Program-made: the position numbers and the translations under genes
In this document: piece by piece, positions 1-6,399 of the stretch
How positions within the stretch are numbered: the first letter of the stretch is position 1
Layout of the letters: every line of letters begins with the position of its first letter
The notes under the pieces: model-generated
Told to the model about the DNA's origin: nothing
Databases searched by the model: none
The model's input: only the letters and a program-made list of their open reading frames with translations
Source: an uncultured archaeon
GTDB lineage: Archaea > Thermoproteota > Nitrososphaeria > Nitrososphaerales > Nitrosopumilaceae
DNA length: 7,644 bases
Reading direction: 5' to 3'
Assembly: GCA_950073955.1 (NCBI GenBank)
Contig: CATMRH010000059.1
Coordinates: 1 to 7,644 of the forward strand

Positions 1-1
1 A

Positions 2-481
2 AATAGAGTCAAACAGATGGACTCAAATTCTAAATTAATATTATTGGGTGGAATTGGTCTTGCAAAAAAAGAATTTTATGGTGAACTTGATTCGGAATTG
101 GTAAAAAAATGTCGGTTTGTAGAAAACTTGTCTTTTTCTACTCCAATTACTGATATCCATAAGAAGATAATCCATCACTTGTACCAGCATAGAAGAAAAT
201 ATGTCACTCAAATAATTGCAAAATACGAGAAACTATTCAAAGAAGGGCTAACTGCAAAGAGAAATGATGTTATCTACAAGGCATTAAAAATTGGAGCCGT
301 AGATACACTAATTGTCTCTGCAAACTATCACACCAACTCTCAGTTCAAAATTATAATGAAGATGCTAGAGATTGCTAGGAATAACTCTACTAGAATAGAG
401 TTTGCAGTATCTCCAACAATAATTACAAAGCTAGACCTTCATAACTCTGTTCTAGCCATACTTCGATACAGAATAAAATAA
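2..481 (+). CDS. Peptide chain release factor 1-like protein (eRF1/aRF1 superfamily), C-terminal part, 5' end off window
   Basis: The frame is open from base 2 to a TAA at 479-481, giving 159 visible residues. The first in-frame ATG is at 17, but there is no stop before it and the homology begins at once, so I read this as the 3' part of a longer gene. What identifies it is a central-domain strand ending in LILLGGIG followed by KKEF (compare GGPGPTKEEF in aRF1), then GAVDTL at visible residues 98-103, then a terminal AILRYRI. These match the spacing of domains 2 and 3 in the eRF1/aRF1/pelota superfamily, whose members bind the ribosomal A site and release or rescue the nascent chain. The GGQ and NIKS regions would lie off the window. 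Two things are odd. There is no cysteine-rich minidomain between GAVDTL and the last strand, unlike many aRF1 proteins, and the usual GGI before AILRY is replaced by HNSV. Canonical aRF1, pelota and a Vms1-like paralogue all remain possible. Superfamily membership is fairly secure; the subfamily is not. Confidence 0.62.
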   Translation, partial: NRVKQMDSNSKLILLGGIGLAKKEFYGELDSELVKKCRFVENLSFSTPITDIHKKIIHHLYQHRRKYVTQIIAKYEKLFKEGLTAKRNDVIYKALKIGAVDTLIVSANYHTNSQFKIIMKMLEIARNNSTRIEFAVSPTIITKLDLHNSVLAILRYRIK

Positions 482-507
482 TCTTAAGTTCATATTAGAA
501 AAATAGA

Positions 508-675
508 TTGTCAGATATTCATTGTCCGTTTTGTGATATAAAACCAAAGGAATCCACAAAAAAATGGGAATTTACTGGTGCACATGTAAGTAGGTTTCAT
601 TGTGAATGCGGAAAATTTTTCAATTACTATGAAGGCAAAACATCATCTTGGACTATTTCCAAGAAAAAATCTTGA
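508..675 (+). CDS. Small zinc-ribbon protein, 55 aa, TTG start
   Basis: This short frame begins with TTG at 508 and ends with TGA at 673-675. It carries CPFC (Cys6, Cys9) and CEC (Cys32, Cys34), so two cysteine pairs about 22 residues apart could hold one zinc ion. The core between them is aromatic and basic (KKWEF, SRFHCECGKFFNYY), and the protein ends in a lysine-rich tail (SKKKS). It has no signal peptide or membrane segment, so it is presumably cytoplasmic. An in-frame TAG at 496-498 and the lack of an in-frame ATG leave TTG as the only usual initiator. There is no clear GGAG or GGTG upstream. It lies 26 bases after the eRF1-family gene and may be read through from it. Single zinc ribbons of this kind often bind nucleic acid or protein, but no specific function can be assigned. 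It resembles small zinc-ribbon proteins I associate with Thaumarchaeota, which is recognition only and not a search result. The alternative is a chance frame, made unlikely by the paired cysteines and the plausible protein composition. Confidence 0.68.
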   Translation: MSDIHCPFCDIKPKESTKKWEFTGAHVSRFHCECGKFFNYYEGKTSSWTISKKKS

Positions 676-724
676 AAGCCTACTAATTATAATATTTAAT
701 ACAAAACTTCATTCTTATAATTGA

Positions 725-732
725 TTTTTTTT
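725..732 (+). terminator. T8 tract, likely + strand terminator
   Basis: Eight consecutive T residues lie 50 bases after the zinc-ribbon stop, in the AT-rich gap between convergent genes. Archaeal RNA polymerase stops at T-rich tracts without needing a hairpin, so this is the best candidate for ending the eRF1-family/zinc-ribbon transcript. I see no strong stem upstream of it. Confidence 0.42.
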
Positions 733-761
733 AGTTCCTAACTGGTACCAATATAATCACC

Positions 762-766
762 AAAAA
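762..766 (-). terminator. T5 tract on the - strand, weak terminator candidate for leuS
   Basis: An A5 run on the + strand reads as TTTTT on the - strand, about 32 bases after the leuS stop. It is the longest - strand T run near the end of leuS, and its placement fits a T-tract terminator. Five Ts in an AT-rich region is weak evidence. The rest of the 676-798 gap holds nothing I can name. Confidence 0.2.
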
Positions 767-798
767 CCTTCTAATCCTGTCGTACTTGAACTCAGTAT

Positions 799-3660
799 TT
801 ATTCAATCAGTATTGCTGGCTTGAATGGCCTTGCATGTCTAGCTTTTCCTTTGGGATCATAGATATTTTCATCATCTTCAGCAAATACAGATACTTCAAC
901 ACCAAAGTCATGCTTTGCAATTGAGATCAACTCTTCTGAAACAAACTGTTTCTCATCAAACTCTTTAGTTTCAAGCTTTGTCTTTCTAATTTCAGTTGGT
1001 TCAGACAAAATATCCTTGATAGTCTTTTGAACAAAGTCAGGATTCTTCTTAATGTCAGAAGTTTCTGGATTAGCTATCAACTCTTTCATTATTACTCCCA
1101 TGTTAGTCTGCTCATTAATCACTTGCTCCAAAATAGCATGATAAGCTTTAGACTTAAACGAATCAGCTGTGTAAATGGTAATCTTCTTTGGAGTTATTTT
1201 AGTAACTTTGAGAATATTTGCAATATCATTAATGATTGACTTTAACAAGTCTTCAGCTTGGATAGCTTTAGCATCAATTACTCCAGTATCTACTTCAGGC
1301 CAGCTAGTCTTTGAGACCATCTTAGGATTACCAAGCTTCTCCCACATCTCTTCAGCTATGTGTGGTGCAAATGGTGATAACATTGCAACTCTAGTACTCT
1401 GAATTTGATGTAATATCGCATCATAATCCCTTCTTCCTTTGGCTTTAGCTCGTTTGAGATACCAAGCCAAATCACCTTCAAATGCAAATAATATCTCATG
1501 AAGTGCCTCTCTTAGCCTCATCTTCTCTACAGAACCAGTAACATTTGCTATCAAATTCTGCACTCTACTTGCAATCCACCTATCTTCAGCCTCAGAAATA
1601 GTAATTTGACCTGATTTTAGCCTCGAGCATTCCTCTAAAATTGATTCTAGCTTATTCTTAATTCCACCAACTGATTCTAAATTAAAGTCAGCATCCTGTA
1701 ACAGCTCAGCTGATATGATTATAGCTAATCTAATTGGATCAGCTCCATAATCATTAATGGCTTGTCGCAATGGAATAATATTTCCCATTGATTTAGACAT
1801 TTTTTTGCCATCCATTAGTACAGAACCATTAACAACAATTTGTTGCGGCCAATTATTTTCAGGAAATATAGCTACATGATTAAAAACAAAAAATGTCAAG
1901 TGATTTGGAACTAAATCTCGACCAGAATGTCTTGAATCAACTGGATAAAAGTATGAAAACTCTTTTCTTATCTCTTCTAGTATTCTAGAATCAATTCCAG
2001 ATACTTTATCAGCTGAACCCTCACCTAAAAATACATAATCAAAGAATTCTTTTGATAAATTCTCAGCTAGAATGGTTCTATCATTAACGAATCTAGCTAT
2101 TGTATAATATGCCATATAGATTACAGAATCAGACAAACTTTCAACAATCCAGTCCTTGTCCCATGGTAGTTTAGTTCCCAAACCATGTTGTCTTGCACAA
2201 GCTCGCTCATGAAGCCAACCAACTACATAATGAAACTCATCAACTATCTCATTTGGTAATACACTCATTCCATCAAAACACTTTGTAGCTTTATCTTTCC
2301 AGTCTTTATCGCCATAATTAAGAAACCATTGGTTTGTCAAAATTCTAACAACACATTCAGCTCCACAACGACAGTGTACAGGAGCATTTGTTAATTCTAA
2401 TAAAATATTTGAATACTTGTTACTCTCTAACCATTCCTTTATTCCATCTTTAGCTTCAGATACTTTTTTGCCAGCAAACTGCTCGCAATTATCTTTGAGA
2501 ACTCCACCGTAGAACTCTTTTCCGTAAATCTCATCTGTAGCTTCTTCTAGCATGGGGTCATCTTGGTTTTTTATCTCAAATTTCTCACAGGCCTCTTTCG
2601 CTGAAAACTCTCCATATCCCTCCGTAGATATGATGGATATGGGCTTGATTAGCTGATATTCCGAGCCTAGAGGCTGATCTTTCTTGAAATCAACTAATGC
2701 CTGGTAGTCAAATGGAGCGTGGGCTGGAACGGACATTACAAGACCAGTTCCAGTAGCTGATTCCACAAAACTAGCTTCTAGCATTGGAATTGATTTATTG
2801 AGATGTGGAATGGTAACATTTTTTCCAACCAAGTCAGAACCAGCTATCTCGCCTTGAAAAGAAATTTCTTTATCCAAAAATTCTAGCTTACGTGCACATT
2901 CTTTAGATACAATCCATTTCTCACCATCAACAGTAATTTTTTTATACATTGTTCCAGGATTTACCCATAAATTAGTTACACCAAAGATTGTTTCAGGACG
3001 TAGTGTTGCAGTTGGTATGATGTAATCATCAAACTTGAATTTAATTAAAATATATTCAGTGAAACCCGGTTCTACATCACCCATTGTATCGTGTTGTGAT
3101 ACTGGATTCTGATCACGTGGACACCAACCTACAGGATGATTCCCTTGTATGATCAAGTTTTTCTCTTTCAAAATATTAATCTGCCATTCGATAAATTTCT
3201 GATAAGCTGGAACTATTGTAGTGAACTCTCTCCTCCAATCTATGGAATAACCCATCTCAATCATTCCAGATTTAATCTCTTCATGGAAATAATCAGCAAT
3301 CTTTATCGGTTCAACAAATGTCTTGATAGCTTCTTCTGGAACATGATACAAGTCACGAAGATTATCAATAATCTCCTTATCATTGGATTGAACTCTTCTT
3401 GCCATGCCGAGTATGGGTGTTCCAGTATAATGGAAACCCATTGGGAATAAGACATTGTACCCTTTCATTCTATAGAACCTAGCATGAATGTCAGCTATGG
3501 TGTAAGTTCTTCCATGTCCAATGTGTTGAGGTGAGTTGGGATATGGATATGCTACTGTAATGAATTTTTTTGGTTTGTCATTTGGGTTTGTCTCAAAGTC
3601 TTTGGAATCATTCCACTTTTTTCTCCACTTTGATTCTAATTCATTCCAGTTAATTTCCAT
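799..3660 (-). CDS. leuS: Leucyl-tRNA synthetase, archaeal/eukaryal type, 953 aa
   Basis: This cytoplasmic class I enzyme attaches leucine to tRNA-Leu using ATP. Numbered from the ATG at 3660, the Rossmann fold carries HIGH at 46-49 after PYPNSPQ, and KMSKS at 620-624. The inserted CP1 editing domain shows the threonine-rich TLRPET at 219-224 and HAPFDYQAL with the conserved Asp318, so hydrolysis of mischarged tRNA-Leu should be intact. A cysteine cluster CRCGAEC lies at 430-436. It is followed by NQWFLNYGD, the block HSGRDLVPNHLTFF near 578-591, an anticodon-binding helical region, and a C-terminal domain ending KPAILIE, as in archaeal LeuRS. The length is normal for the archaeal form. An in-frame GTG at 3669 would add three residues and overlap the alaS stop by one base. 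I prefer the ATG because AGTGA, close to the archaeal Shine-Dalgarno GGTGA, sits five bases before it and MEINWNELE is a typical family start. It follows alaS by 8 bases, so the two are co-transcribed and probably translationally coupled. Confidence 0.97.
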   Translation of the reverse strand: MEINWNELESKWRKKWNDSKDFETNPNDKPKKFITVAYPYPNSPQHIGHGRTYTIADIHARFYRMKGYNVLFPMGFHYTGTPILGMARRVQSNDKEIIDNLRDLYHVPEEAIKTFVEPIKIADYFHEEIKSGMIEMGYSIDWRREFTTIVPAYQKFIEWQINILKEKNLIIQGNHPVGWCPRDQNPVSQHDTMGDVEPGFTEYILIKFKFDDYIIPTATLRPETIFGVTNLWVNPGTMYKKITVDGEKWIVSKECARKLEFLDKEISFQGEIAGSDLVGKNVTIPHLNKSIPMLEASFVESATGTGLVMSVPAHAPFDYQALVDFKKDQPLGSEYQLIKPISIISTEGYGEFSAKEACEKFEIKNQDDPMLEEATDEIYGKEFYGGVLKDNCEQFAGKKVSEAKDGIKEWLESNKYSNILLELTNAPVHCRCGAECVVRILTNQWFLNYGDKDWKDKATKCFDGMSVLPNEIVDEFHYVVGWLHERACARQHGLGTKLPWDKDWIVESLSDSVIYMAYYTIARFVNDRTILAENLSKEFFDYVFLGEGSADKVSGIDSRILEEIRKEFSYFYPVDSRHSGRDLVPNHLTFFVFNHVAIFPENNWPQQIVVNGSVLMDGKKMSKSMGNIIPLRQAINDYGADPIRLAIIISAELLQDADFNLESVGGIKNKLESILEECSRLKSGQITISEAEDRWIASRVQNLIANVTGSVEKMRLREALHEILFAFEGDLAWYLKRAKAKGRRDYDAILHQIQSTRVAMLSPFAPHIAEEMWEKLGNPKMVSKTSWPEVDTGVIDAKAIQAEDLLKSIINDIANILKVTKITPKKITIYTADSFKSKAYHAILEQVINEQTNMGVIMKELIANPETSDIKKNPDFVQKTIKDILSEPTEIRKTKLETKEFDEKQFVSEELISIAKHDFGVEVSVFAEDDENIYDPKGKARHARPFKPAILIE

Positions 3661-3668
3661 ATTTTTCA

Positions 3669-6371
3669 CTATTCCAAAACCATTGATTTTGCTTTAGAAA
3701 GAGCTTCTGATATTTTATCTCTATTTTTGCCTCCTCCTTGAGCAAATGTTGCGTTTCCACCGCCTGCACCTCCAAGAATTTTTGATATTTCTGTGACTAG
3801 AGACCTGGCATTCTTCTCTTCAGACACGTTTTCCCCTGCATAAACAATAATTCTACTCATATTATTGTCCTCAAAAATTCCGAAATATACTAAACTAGAA
3901 TCTTTCTTGATCAACTGTTTTCCTAAATTCATATGGAAAAATTCATCATAAGCAGAACTAGATACAAAACATAATTTTCCAGAATCTGTTTTCTCTAAAT
4001 GAATATCATTCCAAATTATTTTTTTATCATTGGCGTCTGAATTCTTTTTTAAGAAGTCCTCTACAATTAACGGAATAATTCTTCTTGTCTCTTCTTTATT
4101 TTCCTCTCTTTCTCTGTTTATCTCTTCTTTACTTTTTTTCATTTCTGACATCTCTACCAAGGCTGATTCTTGTTCGTTCACATATGCTTGTGCAGTATTC
4201 CCTGAAACAAATTCTATTCTAATCACTCCATCTTGGATTCTTTTTGTTCTAGTAATCTTGATAAGCTCAATATCTCCAGTCTTCTTGACATGTGTTCCAC
4301 CACAAGCTTCAATGTCTTTGTCTTCAATTGATACAATTCTAACTGATTTAACGGGAACTACTCCTCCCTGATAAATTCTAAAACCATACTTTTGTTCTGC
4401 TGTCCCACGATCAAAGTATTCTATTGTTACAGAAAGATCTTGTTTTATCATATCGTTTGCTGCATCTTCAATTTCTTGTTTTTGTTTCTTAGTAAGTGAA
4501 GAGTGATGTGTGATATCTAATCTAGCATGATCATCATCTTTGAATGCAGAATGTTGCCAAACCCACGAACCCAAAATTTTACGAGATGATGCATTTAGTA
4601 TGTGTGTACTGGTATGGTTCTTTGTAATGTTGGAACGACGAGTTTCATCCACTTTACAAGAAACAGTATCTCCTTCTTTTGGTATATCACCTTCAAGCTT
4701 GTGTAGAATGACTCCACCATGTTTGTTCACATCAACTACTTTTGAGCCTGAAATAGTGCCATAGTCTGGTTCTTGCCCTCCTCCTCTTGCATAAAATGAA
4801 GTTCTATCTAATACCGCCAAATCATCAATTACTCTGAGAACCTTGGCATCAAATGACATTGGATCATCTTTGTAGAATAACATCTCAGTTTCAGGAAGGC
4901 CTTCAATGGATAGCTGCTCAACAGTCTTTTTCTTGTCTGATTGATGCAGATCTGATAGTTTTGCATAAAATGACGAAGGAATTTCAGAAATTGCGTTAAT
5001 CTCTTTGAGATATTCTGGCGTAACCCCATCTGATTCGTATAGCGTGATTAACTCATCAACACTTGGGGCTCTGCCTTTTACTTTAGCTGCAATCTTCTTC
5101 ATTCTTGATTTTGATTCAACATATCTCTGAGATTCTATCTTTAGAATGGTCTTGACGTCTTCTCTCTTTGAATCAAGTTCTGGATATGTATTTTTCAAAT
5201 AATCAATATGCATATCAACCAATTCATCAATGTCTAGCTTGAGATTCATTCTATCAACTGTTCCTCTAATTCTTCGAATCATCATTCTTAGATTATATCC
5301 ACCACCAACATTACTTGGTAGAGCACCATCAGCTATTGCAAAGATCAAAGTACGAAGATGATCTGCAATAAGATACATTCCTTCAAGTGGAGTGATGATT
5401 TTTCTTACTTGATCATCTGTTAGTCCTGCGGAGCTAACAGCATGTTTCCTTACATCTATCAAGTCATCATAAATTTCTAAATTCTTTGCAATTAATGTAA
5501 AGTATTTTTTCAACATCTCAGAATCTGAATCAATTCCTATCTTTTGCATGAGATGATTTGTTATTGGACCAAAACAGCAGTCATATGCAGTAGGAGTTCC
5601 CATTGTAATCCATGCAAATCTCTCAAGACCTGCACCCATGTCTATAATTTTCTGGTCAAGAACAGTATGCTTGCCTAGCTCGCCCTGAAACTCAGTAAAT
5701 ACCGCATTTCCAAGCTCCAGTCCTCTAACAAAATATTCTAACGATGATCCAAATGAACCGCCGCCGGCCCATACGTCTTCAACAAAGACAACTTCCTCTT
5801 TCTTTATTCCAAATTGCTCAGTTAGTAATCTAAAGTCCAAATCAACACATTCATCCTTCCAATAACCATTAGAATCTGGAATGCTGTGTTGCCCTATCAT
5901 ACAAAAGCTAGAAAAGTGTCTGCCAGTTACTCCAACATTTTCCAAGTCTTTGAAACGCAAACATGTCTGTGGAACAACTAGAGGATTCGCAGGAAACTCA
6001 AAGACTACCTTAGAACCCATCACTCTTTGAAAATCAACAATTGATGCTATAGTAAAGTAAAGATCATCACGCCATCTACAGACAACAGGATATCTACTTA
6101 CTGAAGTGTGGCCGTTTTTTACAAAAAATTCTTCAACTTGCTTCCAAGCTTCTGTATAATCAAATCTCTTGGTTGTTGGTGGGTCTCCAATGAATGAATA
6201 TGTGTCATCTGCGTCTTCCGGACACATATCTCGTCCAGAATCCAAAGTCCAAAAGAATCTGCCACATTTCGAACAAGCCTTTCTAACAAAACCTTGTTCT
6301 TCGAATAACTTGACCTTGTAGTATCTATCAGAATCTGATGAAAATTCCTTTAGAATCTCTTTTTTATCCAA
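3669..6371 (-). CDS. alaS: Alanyl-tRNA synthetase, archaeal type, 900 aa, TTG start
   Basis: This cytoplasmic class II enzyme charges tRNA-Ala and clears Ser- and Gly-tRNA-Ala. The N-terminal extension carries CSKC (Cys33, Cys36) and Cys50 before TYSFIGDPP, the archaeal zinc-knuckle position. The aminoacylation core shows WRDDLYFTIASIVDFQRVM near 100-118, the motif 2 block CLRFKDLENVGVTGRH at 137-152, EDVWAGGGSFGSSLEYF at 198-214, and motif 3 MGAGLERFAW at 245-254. The editing domain has HTSTH (His586, His590) and CGGTH at 690-694, the full set of zinc ligands. A charged coiled coil at about 735-765 leads to the glycine-rich C-Ala domain (GGAGGGNATFAQGGG, 867-881). Length is normal for archaea. 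The start is TTG: an in-frame TAA lies 27 bases upstream, no in-frame ATG, GTG or other TTG lies between, and the next in-frame ATG is at codon 49, beyond the first zinc cysteines. GGAG is found 11 bases upstream. The TAG stop lies 8 bases before the leuS ATG. The fourth zinc-knuckle cysteine usual in other archaea is absent. Confidence 0.97.
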   Translation of the reverse strand: MDKKEILKEFSSDSDRYYKVKLFEEQGFVRKACSKCGRFFWTLDSGRDMCPEDADDTYSFIGDPPTTKRFDYTEAWKQVEEFFVKNGHTSVSRYPVVCRWRDDLYFTIASIVDFQRVMGSKVVFEFPANPLVVPQTCLRFKDLENVGVTGRHFSSFCMIGQHSIPDSNGYWKDECVDLDFRLLTEQFGIKKEEVVFVEDVWAGGGSFGSSLEYFVRGLELGNAVFTEFQGELGKHTVLDQKIIDMGAGLERFAWITMGTPTAYDCCFGPITNHLMQKIGIDSDSEMLKKYFTLIAKNLEIYDDLIDVRKHAVSSAGLTDDQVRKIITPLEGMYLIADHLRTLIFAIADGALPSNVGGGYNLRMMIRRIRGTVDRMNLKLDIDELVDMHIDYLKNTYPELDSKREDVKTILKIESQRYVESKSRMKKIAAKVKGRAPSVDELITLYESDGVTPEYLKEINAISEIPSSFYAKLSDLHQSDKKKTVEQLSIEGLPETEMLFYKDDPMSFDAKVLRVIDDLAVLDRTSFYARGGGQEPDYGTISGSKVVDVNKHGGVILHKLEGDIPKEGDTVSCKVDETRRSNITKNHTSTHILNASSRKILGSWVWQHSAFKDDDHARLDITHHSSLTKKQKQEIEDAANDMIKQDLSVTIEYFDRGTAEQKYGFRIYQGGVVPVKSVRIVSIEDKDIEACGGTHVKKTGDIELIKITRTKRIQDGVIRIEFVSGNTAQAYVNEQESALVEMSEMKKSKEEINREREENKEETRRIIPLIVEDFLKKNSDANDKKIIWNDIHLEKTDSGKLCFVSSSAYDEFFHMNLGKQLIKKDSSLVYFGIFEDNNMSRIIVYAGENVSEEKNARSLVTEISKILGGAGGGNATFAQGGGKNRDKISEALSKAKSMVLE

Positions 6372-6382
6372 CGTTGAGCATT

Positions 6383-6386
6383 CTCC
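6383..6386 (-). promoter_or_regulatory. Possible Shine-Dalgarno (GGAG) for alaS
   Basis: GGAG on the - strand is complementary to the 16S rRNA anti-Shine-Dalgarno CCUCC and ends 11 bases before the TTG start of alaS. It lies in the 24-base gap after the sugar dehydrogenase. If used, alaS is translated from an RNA that starts further upstream, which favours a joint transcript. The spacing is slightly long, so support is moderate. Confidence 0.4.
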
Positions 6387-6391
6387 AATCC

Positions 6392-6399
6392 AATATTAA
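6392..6399 (-). promoter_or_regulatory. TATA-like box that could drive a leaderless alaS-leuS transcript
   Basis: TTAATATT on the - strand overlaps the TAA stop of the sugar dehydrogenase and is centred about 24-25 bases before the alaS TTG. Archaeal TATA boxes lie about 26 bases before the transcription start, so a transcript from this box would begin at or next to the start codon and be leaderless. AT-rich sequence gives such matches easily. This competes with the GGAG model, because a leaderless RNA would not contain that site. Confidence 0.3.

Noticed and set aside
676..798. Possible tRNA or small RNA in the gap between the convergent genes.
   Set aside because: I could not find a T-loop (GGTTCGAATC-like) or paired acceptor stem; the gap is short and AT-rich, consistent with terminators only.
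1027..1402. Two overlapping + strand open frames inside leuS.
   Set aside because: They are antisense to the well-supported LeuRS C-terminal region, show no recognisable motif, and are expected by chance opposite an AT-rich gene.
3136..3450. A 104-codon + strand open frame inside leuS.
   Set aside because: It lies opposite the conserved catalytic and CP1 region of LeuRS; no domain or sensible composition is visible.
4030..4371. A 113-codon, Ser/Leu-rich + strand frame that looks hydrophobic.
   Set aside because: The apparent hydrophobic segments are the reverse complement of the Glu/Lys-rich coiled coil of AlaRS, not a membrane protein.
4829..5029. A - strand 66-codon frame within alaS in another phase.
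   Set aside because: It is wholly inside the intact alaS reading frame with no motif; it is not a frameshift fragment.
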